A stretch of DNA of 64,000 nucleotides from Pectobacterium wasabiae CFBP 3304 (GCF_001742185.1 NZ_CP015750.1:868001-932000); one strand, 5' to 3'; positions 47,051 to 57,532 are shown, numbered from the stretch's first letter. Numbers and translations: made by a program. Notes: generated by a model not told the origin, from the letters alone.

Positions 47051-48067
47051 GTGTTAAATCAATTATTACACCGTTCAGCCATCGTGCTGAAAACCAGCCT
47101 GCCTTGTCTGTTACTGCTCTCAGCATCCGCTTTCGCCAAGCCCGCGCTTACCGTTTATACCTACGACTCATTCGCTTCCGAATGGGGTCCAGGCCCCGTC
47201 ATTAAAACCGCGTTTGAAAAAGAGTGCGAGTGCGAACTGAATTTTGTCGCGCTGGAGGATGGCGCATCGCTGCTGAACCGTCTGCGTATGGAAGGCAAAA
47301 ACAGCAAAGCGGATATCATTCTGGGGCTGGACAACAACCTGTTGCAGGCTGCGGAGCAAACCGGTCTGTTTACGCCACACGGTCAGGACACCAGCGCCGT
47401 CACAGTGCCGGGCGGCTGGAGCAATAAGACGTTCATCCCTTACGACTACGGCTATTTTGCTTTTGTGTATAACAAAGACACGCTGAAGAACCCGCCGAAA
47501 AGCCTGCATGAACTGCTGGACAGCAACGCACCGTGGAAAGTGATCTATCAGGATCCACGCACCAGCACGCCGGGGTTGGGCCTGCTGCTATGGATGCAGA
47601 AAGTGTACGGCGACGATGCGCCACAAGCCTGGCAGAAGCTGGCGAAAAAAACCGTTACCGTGACCAAAGGCTGGAGCGAAGCCTACGGCCTGTTCCTGAA
47701 AGGGGAAGCGGATCTGGTGCTGAGCTATACCACATCACCGGCTTATCACATCATCGAAGAGAAGAAAGACAACTACGCGGCGGCCACCTTTAGCGAAGGG
47801 CATTATCTGCAAATCGAAATCGCCGGGCAGTTGGCTTCCAGCAAAAATCCCGAGCTGGCAAAACGCTTTATGAAGTTCATCCTGAGCCCAACCTTCCAGC
47901 AGGCTATCCCCACCACGAACTGGATGTATCCGGCGGTGAAAACCGAACTGCCTGCGGGCTTCGCGACGCTTGCCGTGCCTGAGAAAGCCATGCAGTTCAG
48001 CGCACAAGAAGTCGCCGACCAAAGGACACAGTGGATTCAGGCATGGCAACGCGCCGTCAGCCACTGA
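47051..48067 (+). CDS. thiB: Thiamine ABC transporter, binding protein
   Basis: Periplasmic binding protein for thiamine, its mono- and pyrophosphate. 338 residues from a GTG at 47051, chosen because AGGAG lies 7 bases upstream and it gives a normal signal peptide (TSLPCLLLLSASAFA, cleaved before KPALTVYTYDSFAS). The body matches E. coli ThiB closely (YQDPRTSTPGLGLLLWMQK). An upstream in-frame start at 47003 would fall next to the riboswitch. First gene of thiBPQ. Confidence 0.96.
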   Translation: MLNQLLHRSAIVLKTSLPCLLLLSASAFAKPALTVYTYDSFASEWGPGPVIKTAFEKECECELNFVALEDGASLLNRLRMEGKNSKADIILGLDNNLLQAAEQTGLFTPHGQDTSAVTVPGGWSNKTFIPYDYGYFAFVYNKDTLKNPPKSLHELLDSNAPWKVIYQDPRTSTPGLGLLLWMQKVYGDDAPQAWQKLAKKTVTVTKGWSEAYGLFLKGEADLVLSYTTSPAYHIIEEKKDNYAAATFSEGHYLQIEIAGQLASSKNPELAKRFMKFILSPTFQQAIPTTNWMYPAVKTELPAGFATLAVPEKAMQFSAQEVADQRTQWIQAWQRAVSH

Positions 48068-49650
48068 TCGGCGGACGTTTGTGGCCGGGACTACTGGCCA
48101 CCTCGCTGTTAATTTCCGTTGCCGTACTGGCTTTCGGCGCACTGTGGCTACAGGCGCCCGAAAGTCAGTGGCGCACGCTATGGCATGACTGTTATCTCTG
48201 GCATGTCATTCGGTTTACCTTCTGGCAGGCGTTTCTCTCTGCACTGTTTTCTACCGTTCCCGCGATTTTCCTCGCCAGAGCGCTGTATCGGCGGCGTTTC
48301 CCCGGTCACCGTTGGCTGCTGCGCCTGTGCGCTATGACGCTGGTACTGCCCGTGCTGGTCGCCGTTTTTGGCCTACTCAGCGTATATGGCCGCCAAGGCT
48401 GGCTGGCCTCTGCGTTGGGCTGGTTTGACCTGAAATACACGTTCTCACCCTACGGATTGCAGGGCATCCTGCTGGCACATGTATTCTTCAATCTGCCGCT
48501 GGCAACCCGACTGCTGTTGCAATCCTTAGAGGGCATCGCCACCGAGCAGCGCCAGCTAGCCGCCAATTTAGGTATGAATAGCTGGCAACATTTCCGTCTG
48601 TTGGAATGGCCCAACCTGCGCAGGCAGATTTTACCCACCGGCGCGCTGATTTTTATGCTCTGCTTTGCCAGCTTTGCCACGGTGCTGTCGCTAGGCGGTG
48701 GCCCGCAGGCGACGACGATTGAGTTGGCTATCTATCAGGCATTGAGCTTTGATTATGATCCAGCGCGAGCAGCACTGCTGGCATTAATTCAGATGGTTTG
48801 CTGTCTAGGTTTGGTGCTGCTGAGCCAGCGGCTGGGACGCATTCTACCCGTCGGCAGCACGCAGCAGCTTGCCTGGCGCAACTTGCAGGATAGTACCTTA
48901 AGTCGCCTCACCGACGGCCTGCTGATCGGCGCACTGTTGCTGCTGGTCATTCCCCCTTTGCTAGCCGTGGTGGTCGATGGCGTGAATCGCTCGCTGGTTA
49001 CCGTGCTGCAACAGCCCGTGCTCTGGCAAACGCTGTTTACCTCGCTGCGCATTGCCTTAGGCGCAGGATTGTTGTGTCTGGTGTTAACCATGATGCTGCT
49101 CTGGAGTAGCCGCGAGCTCAAGTTACGCCAGAAGCCACTCTACGGGCAGTTGATGAATCTGAGCGGCATGCTCATCCTCGCCATGCCCGGTATTGTGCTG
49201 GCAACCGGCTTTTTCCTGCTGCTGAATAACAGCATCGGGCTACCACAATCCCCCTATGCGCTGGTGGTGTTCACGAATGCGCTGATGGCAATTCCGTATG
49301 CCATTAAGGTGCTGGAAAATCCCATGCTGGACGTTGCCGAGCGCTATAACCGGCTCTGTACATCGCTGGATATTCGCGGCTGGCAGCGGCTGAAGCTGAT
49401 CGAGCTGGCTGCGCTGAAGCAGCCGTTAGCTCAGGCGTTGGCCTTTTCCTGCGTGCTGTCAATCGGTGACTTCGGCGTCATCGCACTGTTCGGCAATGAG
49501 CAATTCCGCACGTTGCCATTCTATTTGTACCAGCAAATTGGTTCCTATCGCAGCGCCGATGGCGCAGTCACGGCACTGCTGTTGATGCTGCTGTGCTTTA
49601 TGTTATTTACCCTGATTGAGAAACTGGCAGGCCGTCATGATCGCGCTTGA
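48043..49650 (+). CDS. thiP: Thiamine ABC transporter, permease
   Basis: Inner-membrane permease, 535 residues from the ATG at 48043 ([16 protein letters not shown], as in E. coli). About twelve membrane segments in two fused halves, each with an EAA-type loop ([20 protein letters not shown]; then [20 protein letters not shown]). It overlaps thiB by 25 bases and thiQ by 14. Confidence 0.96.
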   Translation: MATRRQPLIGGRLWPGLLATSLLISVAVLAFGALWLQAPESQWRTLWHDCYLWHVIRFTFWQAFLSALFSTVPAIFLARALYRRRFPGHRWLLRLCAMTLVLPVLVAVFGLLSVYGRQGWLASALGWFDLKYTFSPYGLQGILLAHVFFNLPLATRLLLQSLEGIATEQRQLAANLGMNSWQHFRLLEWPNLRRQILPTGALIFMLCFASFATVLSLGGGPQATTIELAIYQALSFDYDPARAALLALIQMVCCLGLVLLSQRLGRILPVGSTQQLAWRNLQDSTLSRLTDGLLIGALLLLVIPPLLAVVVDGVNRSLVTVLQQPVLWQTLFTSLRIALGAGLLCLVLTMMLLWSSRELKLRQKPLYGQLMNLSGMLILAMPGIVLATGFFLLLNNSIGLPQSPYALVVFTNALMAIPYAIKVLENPMLDVAERYNRLCTSLDIRGWQRLKLIELAALKQPLAQALAFSCVLSIGDFGVIALFGNEQFRTLPFYLYQQIGSYRSADGAVTALLLMLLCFMLFTLIEKLAGRHDRA

Positions 49651-50347
49651 GAAATTGACCTACTTCTATCAGCACTTACCTATGCGCTTTGATTTTCACG
49701 TCAAACCGGGTGAGCGCATCGCCATCCTCGGCCCCAGTGGCGCAGGAAAAAGCACGCTGCTGAATCTGGTTGCCGGTTTCCTGATGGCGGATAGTGGTGA
49801 GTTACGGCTTAACGGCGCATCTCACCGCGAGACGCCTCCCGCGAAACGACCGGTTTCGATCCTGTTTCAGGAAAACAACCTGTTTCCTCACCTGACGATT
49901 GGGCAGAACATCGCGCTAGGATTGCACCCCGGCCTGCGACTCAGTGCCGCACAGCGTGAAACGCTACGGCAGATCGCCAATCGGGTCGGTCTGGCGGATC
50001 TTCTGGATCGGCTACCGTCGCAGGTTTCCGGTGGACAGCGTCAGCGCGCAGCATTGGCACGCTGTCTGGTGCGTCATCAACCGATTCTGCTGTTGGATGA
50101 ACCGTTTTCGGCACTCGATCCCGCGCTGCGCCAGGAGATGCTCGATCTGGTTGAAAGCGTGTGTCAGGAGCGTCAGTTCACGCTGTTGATGGTGTCCCAC
50201 AATCTGGATGATGCCATGCGGATCGCAAAACGCACGGTGCTGATCGTGGACGGGCAGATTTATTATGATGGGCCGACTCAGGCGCTACAGGATGGCAGCG
50301 CCGAGGCAGCCGCCATCCTGGGGATTTCGCGTCCGTCTTCGGATTGA
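49637..50347 (+). CDS. thiQ: Thiamine ABC transporter, ATPase
   Basis: 236-residue ATP-binding subunit. Walker A GPSGAGKS, the Q-loop [12 protein letters not shown], the ABC signature [15 protein letters not shown] and Walker [14 protein letters not shown] are intact. Start at the ATG at 49637, inside the 3' end of thiP. It converges on the GH43 gene with only 4 bases between stops. In E. coli thiQ is next to yabI; here 4 kb of other genes intervene. Confidence 0.96.
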   Translation: MIALEKLTYFYQHLPMRFDFHVKPGERIAILGPSGAGKSTLLNLVAGFLMADSGELRLNGASHRETPPAKRPVSILFQENNLFPHLTIGQNIALGLHPGLRLSAAQRETLRQIANRVGLADLLDRLPSQVSGGQRQRAALARCLVRHQPILLLDEPFSALDPALRQEMLDLVESVCQERQFTLLMVSHNLDDAMRIAKRTVLIVDGQIYYDGPTQALQDGSAEAAAILGISRPSSD

Positions 50348-50351
50348 GGAG

Positions 50352-51974
50352 TTAAGGCAAAGCCTGATAGCGCAGGTTACTGAACGTTACGTCGCCTTCG
50401 CCCGACGCGTAAAGGGCAGGCCGCAAACTGAGGAAGTCATACGCGACGTTGTGATGGTAGCCAGACACTTCCATCTGCACCGGATACTTCTTCCACGGTT
50501 CCTGATCCGAGGTTCGGGTGTAAAACGTCACGATATGACGGTCGTTTTTCATCCGAATTTGCACCTCATTGCCCGTGATGTGCGGTAGTTTCTTCTCCGC
50601 TCTTTCCAGCCCATAGCGGTGCATCACCGTCCCGTCCTGATTAAACGACAGCCCGACGTACAGCTTCGCATTGTAGAACAGCAGTAAACCGGCCTGCGCT
50701 CCGGGAGCGAAATTCGCCGTGACTTCAATTTGGTAAGCCTGATCGCCGGGGATCATCGTCAGCGGCGCGCTGTCTTTCGGCGACGTTCCTTTTGCCTTCA
50801 ACTGTAGCTTACCGTCTTTAAGCGTGACCCGCTTCAGTTCTTCCGCATTGGCGCGGTAGAAATGCCAGCGGGCTGGAAATTTCTCGTCGGTAAAACTATC
50901 AGACCAACCGATACCGTGAGGCACCGCTTCGCCCCCTGCGGGTTTGCGAATCGGTTTGCCAGTATCGAATCCAGCAGAGGTAAACCAGCCATCATTCCCC
51001 CAGACGATCGGCTCCAACATCGCCTGACGTCCCAGCGTCATAAAGCCGTTTTCATAACCGTGGTACATCATGTACCAATTTTTATCCGGTCCTTCGATCA
51101 GCGTTGCGTGGCCGCGTGACCACCATTTTTCTGAACGATCCTGCGTGCGGATAATCGGGTTATGCGGTGAATTTTCCCACGGCCCGTTGATCGATTTCGA
51201 TCGCGCGGCAATCACCATATGTCCGGTTGGTGGCCCAGCCGTGCCGCCTTCCGCCAGCACCATGTAGAAGTAATCGCCGTGGCGCAGCATCTTCGGCCCT
51301 TCCTGTGAGAAGCTTTCCACATCCCACTCTTCTGGATACTGCCACCCCTGATAGACCACCTCCATTTCACCGACCGTCGACAGCCCGTCATCGGTTAACT
51401 GCACGCGGTTGCCGCCAGACATAAAGATGTAACGCTTACCATCCTCCCCCACCACATGGCCGGGGTCGCTAGCCGGGTTTTTAAGACCGGTATCTTTCGG
51501 CGCTGTCCATGGGCCGCGAATATCATCGGCGGTAATCACATACAGCGTTTTCTTTTTCGTTCCTTTGGCGTCGATAATCCGGTTTGTAGTGAAGTAGATA
51601 TAATATTTGCCGTCGTGTTTCACCAAATCCGGTGCCCAGATCGCGTCAACGGGCGTCGTTATCGCAGGGCCAAGCGGCTGCCAGTTCACCAGATCGCGCG
51701 AGTGCCAAATTAACAGTCCGGGGATGTCGTCAAAGGACGAAAACGTCATGTAGTAATCAGCGCCATCCTTGATAATGGTGGGATCAGGATGATCGCCCGC
51801 AATAATCGGGTTGAGATAACAACCATTACCCAAATCAGCCTGACGCTGCTGTTCAATACCGCGCATCCATTCATTGGCAGGGCCTGCCTGGCAGGCGATC
51901 GCCTGGCTGATACCTATTGCCATCAGTAAGATACCGCTTAATACACCTCTCCCCACTGCTCGGGACATGCCCAT
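50352..51974 (-). CDS. Secreted glycoside hydrolase family 43 protein
   Basis: 540 residues. A signal peptide (VLSGILLMAIGISQAIA, cleaved after AIA) indicates export to the periplasm or beyond. The five-bladed propeller shows the expected acidic residues: HPDPTIIKDGADYY (base Asp), IWAPDLVKHDGKYYIYFT (Asp) and SQEGPKMLRHGDYFY (acid Glu). A C-terminal beta-sandwich domain (from about residue 350) is typical of xylosidase/arabinofuranosidase/arabinanase members. It probably attacks plant hemicellulose or pectin side chains, fitting a plant-associated host; exact substrate not deducible. Confidence 0.85.
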   Translation of the reverse strand: MGMSRAVGRGVLSGILLMAIGISQAIACQAGPANEWMRGIEQQRQADLGNGCYLNPIIAGDHPDPTIIKDGADYYMTFSSFDDIPGLLIWHSRDLVNWQPLGPAITTPVDAIWAPDLVKHDGKYYIYFTTNRIIDAKGTKKKTLYVITADDIRGPWTAPKDTGLKNPASDPGHVVGEDGKRYIFMSGGNRVQLTDDGLSTVGEMEVVYQGWQYPEEWDVESFSQEGPKMLRHGDYFYMVLAEGGTAGPPTGHMVIAARSKSINGPWENSPHNPIIRTQDRSEKWWSRGHATLIEGPDKNWYMMYHGYENGFMTLGRQAMLEPIVWGNDGWFTSAGFDTGKPIRKPAGGEAVPHGIGWSDSFTDEKFPARWHFYRANAEELKRVTLKDGKLQLKAKGTSPKDSAPLTMIPGDQAYQIEVTANFAPGAQAGLLLFYNAKLYVGLSFNQDGTVMHRYGLERAEKKLPHITGNEVQIRMKNDRHIVTFYTRTSDQEPWKKYPVQMEVSGYHHNVAYDFLSLRPALYASGEGDVTFSNLRYQALP

Positions 51975-52255
51975 CTGTCACCACCCACTATCTCAATGAT
52001 TATTTTATCATTTATAACATTGAAACCCTGTTCCAATTGTGAAAAAAGTCACGCTTCTCTGGTTGTGTGGCGAAAAATAAAGCAGTAATAACAGCATTAA
52101 ATGTCGATAGATTGTGATCCTGTAGGCATATTCGGTTTTTATCCCTTGTGGGTATTGTGTCTTTTTATGCTGCTGTGCTTATATGAATTGGCAATTGGTT
52201 CATTACTTATTCGAACACAAATAACGTAAACGTAAATAACGTAAATAGGATTCCC
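51975..52255. other. GH43-ivbL divergent intergenic region
   Basis: About 280 AT-rich bases carrying the promoters of GH43 and of ivbL-ilvBN. No open frame is supported. A short direct repeat of AACGTAAA/AACGTAAAT units lies just before ivbL (52222-52246). Confidence 0.45.
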
Positions 52256-52363
52256 GTGACGCACTACTCTTCTTCCACTTCAGCACTACTAAGCACCGCG
52301 CATGTTGACGCGGTCGTCGTCGTGCGCGTGGTGGTCGTGGTCGTCGTCGGCAGCGCGCCGTAA
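52256..52363 (+). CDS. ivbL: ilvBN leader peptide
   Basis: 35-codon leader from a GTG at 52256 with AGGA upstream. It ends in AVVVVRVVVVVVGSAP, ten valine codons broken by one Arg, and carries two leucines further up, matching the E. coli IvbL plan (AVVVVRVVVVVGNAP). Ribosome stalling at the valine run would relieve the attenuator downstream. Too short for ordinary gene finding. Confidence 0.93.
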   Translation: MTHYSSSTSALLSTAHVDAVVVVRVVVVVVVGSAP

Positions 52364-52386
52364 CGGGTTCCGAATCGAAGATTCTC

Positions 52387-52427
52387 AAACCCCGCCGGCG
52401 CCAGCCGAGCGGGGTTTCTTGTTTCTA
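52387..52427 (+). terminator. ilvBN attenuator
   Basis: Stem AAACCCCGC and GCGGGGTTT around a GC-rich 13-base loop that can itself fold, followed by CTTGTTTCT. It lies between ivbL and ilvB as expected for an attenuator. Confidence 0.85.
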
Positions 52428-52473
52428 CCCTCCCCGCTCCGACACCGCACCGGCCCTGATGAAGGATGTAAAC

Positions 52474-54138
52474 ATGCGTTATACAGGCGCTCAGTTGATT
52501 GTTCGATTGCTCGAACAGCAGGGCATCACCACCGTAGCGGGTATTCCAGGTGGCGCAGCTCTGCCGTTATATGATGCACTGGGTCAAAGCAAGACGATTC
52601 GCCACGTTTTGGCTCGCCATGAGCAAGGCGCAGGATTTATGGCACAAGGCATGGCGCGCGCCAGCGGGCAAGCCGCCGTTTGTATGGCCTCCAGCGGTCC
52701 GGGAGCAACCAACCTGCTTACTGCCATTGCCGATGCCAAACTGGATTCAATCCCGCTGGTGTGTATCACCGGTCAAGTGCCTTCCAGCATGATCGGCACC
52801 GATGCATTTCAGGAAGTCGACACCTACGGCATCTCTATCCCCGTCACCAAGCATAATTATCTGGTGCGTGACATCAACGAACTGCCGCGCGTGATCCCGG
52901 AAGCGTTTCGCATCGCACAATCGGGTCGCCCTGGCCCGGTGTGGATCGATATTCCAAAAGACATTCAGAACGCGACCATTGAACTGAGTGAACTGCCTAG
53001 CGTCTTTCCTCTCGATACGCCACCAGCCATCGTGCAGCAGGACATTGAGCGGGCTGCCGCCATGATTAACGCAGCGCAGCGTCCGGTTCTCTATCTGGGC
53101 GGGGGAATTATTAGCAGCGTCGCACACGAACAGGCCGTTCAGTTAGCGGAACGTTCCAGCCTGCCAACCACCATGACGCTAATGGCCCTAGGCTCAATGC
53201 CTGTCGATCATCCTCTGTCGCTGGGTATGCTCGGCATGCACGCCGCACGATCAACCAATCTGATCTTACAGCAGGCGGATTTGTTAATTGTGCTGGGTGC
53301 ACGTTTTGACGATCGCGCGATTGGTAAAGCGGAGCAGTTTTGCCCGCAGGCCAGCATCATCCACATCGACATCGATCCGGCCGAGTTAGGCAAGATCCGT
53401 CAACCGCACGTGGCGATCAATGCCGATGTCGCGCAGGCGCTGGATCACCTGCTGCCACATATTGCCCCCCAATCGCGTGATGTATGGCACGCAACCGTCC
53501 GCGGGCTGCAACAGGAATTTCCGTTCAACATGCCGAATGTTGACGATCCCTTAAGCCATTATGGTCTGGTTCAAGCTACGGCACAGGCGTTGACGGATGA
53601 TGCCATCATTACGACCGATGTCGGACAGCACCAGATGTGGGTCGCTCAATCTTATCCGCTGCGTCGCCCGCGCCAATGGCTGACATCCGGCGGGTTTGGC
53701 ACGATGGGTTTTGGCTTGCCTGCGGCGATTGGTGCGGCACTGGCCGAACCGGAGCGTACCGTAGTGTGCTTCTCGGGTGATGGTAGCCTGATGATGAACA
53801 TTCAGGAAATGGCGACTGCGGCAGAAGAAGGGCTCAACGTAAAAATCGTCCTGATGAATAACCAGTCACTCGGTCTGGTTCATCAGCAACAGGATATGTT
53901 CTTCCAGCAACGCATCTTCGCCGCAGATTACCGCTACAGTGCGAATTTCCTCGCGATTGCCGCAGGTTTCGGCTTTGCGACTTGCGATCTGAACGCCGCA
54001 ACCGACCCACAGGCCGCGTTGAAAGAAGCACTCAACCAGCCGGGCCCAGCGCTGATCCACGTACGCATTGACGCTAATGAAAAAGTTTTCCCCATCGTGC
54101 CGCCGGGCGCAGCGAACATCGATATGATCGGAGATTAA
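52474..54138 (+). CDS. ilvB: Acetolactate synthase I large subunit
   Basis: ThDP/FAD enzyme making acetolactate, valine-sensitive isozyme I. 554 residues from the ATG at 52474, which has AAGGA 7 bases upstream; an ATG at 52459 would add 5 residues. [20 protein letters not shown] holds the catalytic Glu and [17 protein letters not shown] the ThDP motif. Closer to E. coli IlvB ([14 protein letters not shown] and LVHQQQ segments) than to IlvI or IlvG. Its TAA overlaps the ilvN start by one base. Confidence 0.95.
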   Translation: MRYTGAQLIVRLLEQQGITTVAGIPGGAALPLYDALGQSKTIRHVLARHEQGAGFMAQGMARASGQAAVCMASSGPGATNLLTAIADAKLDSIPLVCITGQVPSSMIGTDAFQEVDTYGISIPVTKHNYLVRDINELPRVIPEAFRIAQSGRPGPVWIDIPKDIQNATIELSELPSVFPLDTPPAIVQQDIERAAAMINAAQRPVLYLGGGIISSVAHEQAVQLAERSSLPTTMTLMALGSMPVDHPLSLGMLGMHAARSTNLILQQADLLIVLGARFDDRAIGKAEQFCPQASIIHIDIDPAELGKIRQPHVAINADVAQALDHLLPHIAPQSRDVWHATVRGLQQEFPFNMPNVDDPLSHYGLVQATAQALTDDAIITTDVGQHQMWVAQSYPLRRPRQWLTSGGFGTMGFGLPAAIGAALAEPERTVVCFSGDGSLMMNIQEMATAAEEGLNVKIVLMNNQSLGLVHQQQDMFFQQRIFAADYRYSANFLAIAAGFGFATCDLNAATDPQAALKEALNQPGPALIHVRIDANEKVFPIVPPGAANIDMIGD

Positions 54139-54437
54139 TGACTATGTCAACTCAAGCAACTTCAAATCAGGTCACGCTAGAACTCTCTGTACGCAACCAT
54201 CCCGGCGTGATGTCACACGTTTGCGGCCTGTTTGCCCGCCGGGCATTTAACGTAGAAGGCATTCTGTGTATGCCGCTGACAAACGGTGAAGAAAGCCGAA
54301 TCTGGCTATTGGTTAAAGATGACCAACGGCTACAGCAAATGATCAGTCAGGTAGAAAAGCTGGAGGACGTTCTACAGGTACGCCGTCACGGTGAAGAAAT
54401 GCGTATTTTCGAGCAGGTCGCTGAGTTCTACTGTTAA
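54138..54437 (+). CDS. ilvN: Acetolactate synthase I small subunit
   Basis: 99-residue ACT-domain regulatory subunit ([34 protein letters not shown]) that binds valine and activates IlvB. Length near E. coli IlvN (96). Translationally coupled to ilvB (TAATG). A second ATG two codons on is also possible. Confidence 0.95.
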   Translation: MTMSTQATSNQVTLELSVRNHPGVMSHVCGLFARRAFNVEGILCMPLTNGEESRIWLLVKDDQRLQQMISQVEKLEDVLQVRRHGEEMRIFEQVAEFYC

Positions 54438-54447
54438 ATCTGGCAAG

Positions 54448-54467
54448 GGCCGGGAACGTCCCCGGCC
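54448..54467. terminator. GC-rich hairpin after ilvN
   Basis: GGCCGGG and CCCGGCC with a 6-base loop, 10 bases after ilvN and 10 before the convergent yabI stop. No T tract follows on either strand, so terminator function is uncertain. Confidence 0.4.
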
Positions 54468-54477
54468 GGAATAACGG

Positions 54478-55248
54478 CTACCCGTTGAGCACCTGCCATA
54501 GCAGGTGCCGGTAAACTGGCATCAGCGGGTGCTGAATCAGCACGATCAACGATGCAACCGCCGCTACAGATATCGCTGGAGCGACCCAACGCAGGCGTCT
54601 GAGCGGTATCTTTCTGCTAAACCAATCAGGATGCTTACGCTTATCGCTACGCCACCAGCGCCAGTTTAACCAGCCTGCGACCCATACTACGACGGCTGTT
54701 GTCAGTAATAACCACTTAAAACCGGCGCTGTTCGTGTCTGCGGGAATATCAATCGCCACCCCAGCCAAAATACCGGGTAAGAAATAGGCCGGTGGCCACA
54801 GCAGGCAGCCGATGATATTCGGCACGGCAAATTTATACGGAGGCAACCCCAACATTCCCGCCACCATCGGGATTAACGGCCGCGTCGGGCCGACGAAGCG
54901 CCCGATCAATATCGTCGGCATTGGGTGTTGATACAGGGCATATTCGGTTTTATTCACTAATGCCTGATACTTTTTCAGGAAAGACCAGTTATGCAGCGGC
55001 GCTTTGAAACGCACGCCAATAAAATAGGAAATCCAGTCCCCTAGCAGGCAGCCGATAATCCCAGCCGCCCACGCCGGATACAGCCCCATTTGTCCGCTAC
55101 CGATCAGTGCCCCCAGCGTTGCCATCATAACCGTACCTGGCAACAGCAAGCCCACCAGAGCCAGAGATTCCAGAAAGGCAACCAGCATGACGGCGATCAG
55201 CGAATACGCGAGTGATTGGGTAACCAGATGATCCAGCCACGCTTCCAT
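54478..55248 (-). CDS. yabI: DedA-family membrane protein YabI
   Basis: 256-residue inner-membrane protein of the DedA (VTT) family, thought to act in lipid carrier flipping and envelope homeostasis. FLESLALVGLLLPGTVMMA and GRFVGPTRPLIPMVAG are family motifs, with about five to six hydrophobic segments. I start at the ATG at 55248, which aligns with E. coli YabI and has GTAGG upstream; the open frame continues to 55368 without family similarity. Confidence 0.93.
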   Translation of the reverse strand: MEAWLDHLVTQSLAYSLIAVMLVAFLESLALVGLLLPGTVMMATLGALIGSGQMGLYPAWAAGIIGCLLGDWISYFIGVRFKAPLHNWSFLKKYQALVNKTEYALYQHPMPTILIGRFVGPTRPLIPMVAGMLGLPPYKFAVPNIIGCLLWPPAYFLPGILAGVAIDIPADTNSAGFKWLLLTTAVVVWVAGWLNWRWWRSDKRKHPDWFSRKIPLRRLRWVAPAISVAAVASLIVLIQHPLMPVYRHLLWQVLNG

Positions 55249-55395
55249 AAAACCTACCCATATTTTATAAAAACAAGGATTGTCTGGATCATAGCAGAAG
55301 CCGTCAACTCCTGATTGCTGGTCAATTCTTTTGCACCGCAGGGCATCAACACTTATGATAGCGGTCATTTTTTGCCACTGTGCCGCTCTGCCACT

Positions 55396-56976
55396 ATGTT
55401 TTTTAAACTACTCAATCATTTCGGGCTACGACGCCTTATCTTATTACTAGCAGTGGCAAGCGCATTAGTGACGCTGGCAAACAGTTTTTATGCCAGCTAT
55501 CGCGTCCAGCGAGAGCTTCTGATTGATAACACACTTGAAGCCAACCGCGTCTACGCCGCCAAACTTGCGGCAATGACCCATTCTTTCTTTAAAGAATCCC
55601 AGCAGCAGTTAGCCTACAGCGCAAACATCGTCGCTTACCAAATGGATGACAAAGTCAGTCTGCTAAAAGAAGCTGACCGCCTGCGATTACAGACCAGCAA
55701 CTTCAACTCTGTCGTCATTGCCGATGAAAAAGGTATTGTCAGGGCCACATCACCCGACACGTTCCAATTAATCGGGAGAAACCTGACAACAGACGGCGTG
55801 CTCGACGCGTTAAAAGAAAAGCGGCCTCTCATCAGTCAGCCCTATATGTCTGCCGCCAATAACCTTATCGTGCTGATATCGTCGCCGATTTTCACGCGAG
55901 ATGGCCGATATAAAGGGTTTATCGGCGGATCGATCTATCTCAAGCAACCCAGCGTGCTTAATACGCTGTTAGATAAACACTATTACCGCGACGGCTCTTA
56001 TATTTATGTCACCGATAAAAATAGAAAGATGCTGTATCACCGCGATATGGAGCGTATTGGTAAAGTAGAAACCAACGATCTGAAGATCGACACACAGCGC
56101 GAAGATAATGGTAGCCAGCATATGGTTAACTATCTGGGTGAAAAAATGTTAGCGGGTTACGCCGTTGAATCAACCTCACAATGGGAGATTGTGGCGCTTC
56201 GTCCAACGGACACCACGCTGAAACCATTGGATGGACTGATGCTGAACGTTCTGCGTCATACGCTCCCGCTAGCGCTGCTTACTATCTTGTGCGTCTGGCT
56301 ACTTGCCCGACTCATCGCACAGCCCCTCTGGCTGTTGGCGCGCAGTGCCAATAAGATGGATGCGACAGACGTTTCTGACGATATCAGAAATATCCACTCT
56401 TGGTATTTTGAAGCCTCTCAGCTTAAGCAGGCAATGTTACTGGGTATCGATTTATTACAGCGCAAAATTGGTAAGTTACGCTCTGAGGCACACTCGGACC
56501 CGATGACCGAACTGCTCAATCGTCGTGGGTTGGACAGCGTTCTCCGCTACTGGCAGATGGGGCAAAAAAGCTTTGCGGTCATTGCGCTCGATATCGATCG
56601 CTTCAAGCGCATCAATGACACTCATGGTCACGACGTCGGGGATACTGTTATTCGCTATCTATCACAGCTTATTCGCACCAGCTCGCGCGATGCCGACATT
56701 CTGTGCCGCAGCGGCGGTGAAGAGTTCCTGATCCTGCTGCCCGAAACCAGTCAGGATGAGGCTATCAAGATTGCTGAACGATTACGTCAACGCACGCAGG
56801 ACTCCACGATACCGGTCGTGGGCAACATTACGATCTCATTAGGTGTTGCCCTGTGGGAACCGGGCACCAGCGATATGTCAGTCGAGCGAACCTTCAAGCT
56901 AGCGGATGAGGCGCTGTATCAAGCCAAACAGGAAGGCCGCAACCGTGTGGTTTCAGCCTTAAGCAACGAACATTAA
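55396..56976 (+). CDS. Membrane diguanylate cyclase (Cache-GGDEF)
   Basis: 526 residues. A membrane segment near residues 14-36, a periplasmic Cache-type sensor of about 250 residues (FNSVVIADEKGIVRATSPDT), a second segment near 288-310, a short HAMP-like linker, then GGDEF from about 365. The active-site loop is SGGEEF and the Mg-binding FAVIALDIDRFKRINDTHG is intact, so cyclase activity making c-di-GMP is likely. An inhibitory RxxD (RDAD) lies five residues before GGEEF. Start at 55396 by alignment to the membrane helix. Signal unknown. Confidence 0.9.
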   Translation: MFFKLLNHFGLRRLILLLAVASALVTLANSFYASYRVQRELLIDNTLEANRVYAAKLAAMTHSFFKESQQQLAYSANIVAYQMDDKVSLLKEADRLRLQTSNFNSVVIADEKGIVRATSPDTFQLIGRNLTTDGVLDALKEKRPLISQPYMSAANNLIVLISSPIFTRDGRYKGFIGGSIYLKQPSVLNTLLDKHYYRDGSYIYVTDKNRKMLYHRDMERIGKVETNDLKIDTQREDNGSQHMVNYLGEKMLAGYAVESTSQWEIVALRPTDTTLKPLDGLMLNVLRHTLPLALLTILCVWLLARLIAQPLWLLARSANKMDATDVSDDIRNIHSWYFEASQLKQAMLLGIDLLQRKIGKLRSEAHSDPMTELLNRRGLDSVLRYWQMGQKSFAVIALDIDRFKRINDTHGHDVGDTVIRYLSQLIRTSSRDADILCRSGGEEFLILLPETSQDEAIKIAERLRQRTQDSTIPVVGNITISLGVALWEPGTSDMSVERTFKLADEALYQAKQEGRNRVVSALSNEH

Positions 56977-57078
56977 TTCCCGATTTCCCCTGTCTTTTTA
57001 TGGTTCATCACACAGTCGCGTTAATCATTTAGCCAGACAGATTATGATGTCCCGATTAAGAACGCCACGGTAATCAAT

Positions 57079-57124
57079 AAAACAGGCGGGTATTGCGTGA
57101 TAGCAATACCCGCCTGTTTTACTT
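57079..57124. terminator. Strong bidirectional terminator
   Basis: An 18-bp perfect stem (57079-57096 with 57103-57120) around GTGATA, with T tracts on either strand. It marks the boundary between the housekeeping chromosome and the hcp-Rhs block. Confidence 0.93.
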
Positions 57125-57315
57125 TTCTTACCTGAATTTTAGTTTTCCTATGCCTATTTTGCATAATAAATGTAAGTAACCGCTTACTCACACCCTTCGC
57201 AAACGTGCGCAAATTATCACCTTATTTGTCATTAACCTATCAAAATACCGTGTTTAAATTGGTTATTCCTTTGATTAATTTATCACTAAGGAAAACTTTC
57301 AGCATTACTGCGCAT

Positions 57316-57335
57316 TCTGCGCAACTTCTTGCTCA
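57316..57335 (+). repeat. 20-bp direct repeat upstream of hcp, copy 1
   Basis: TCTGCGCAACTTCTTGCTCA, identical to 57387-57406, with 71 bases start to start. The shared core TGCGCAA recurs near 57206 and 57357. Confidence 0.9.
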
Positions 57336-57386
57336 CTTTCTGGTGGAAATCACTGTTTGCGCAATGGATGCCGTTTTTTCGCGAGG

Positions 57387-57406
57387 TCTGCGCAACTTCT
57401 TGCTCA
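57387..57406 (+). repeat. 20-bp direct repeat upstream of hcp, copy 2
   Basis: Second identical copy, 127 bases before the hcp start. A spacing of 71 bases is close to seven helical turns, so a cooperative binding site is possible; a relic of duplication is equally possible. Confidence 0.85.
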
Positions 57407-57532
57407 AATTTGGCTTAAGGAAAATATGACTTAAGTGATTCATCAGCAAAAACAACAGGATAAAAATTGGCATGCAGATTGCTATACAGAACGTGAAGTT
57501 ATTCAACTCGTTCAACAACAAGGAGCAATACC

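Larger units (their letters stand above)
57125..57532 (+). other. AT-rich leader region upstream of hcp
   Basis: About 400 bases with no convincing gene. It holds two copies of a 20-base direct repeat and several extra TGCGCAA motifs (see the repeat entries). The hcp ribosome-binding site AAGGAGC lies 8 bases before the ATG. Confidence 0.5.

Noticed and set aside
57316..57406. CRISPR array
   Set aside because: Only two repeat copies, 20 bases long, with no internal dyad, no third unit and no cas genes.
57205..57429. 74-codon plus-strand frame upstream of hcp
   Set aside because: It contains the two 20-bp repeats, has a repetitive product and lacks a ribosome-binding site.
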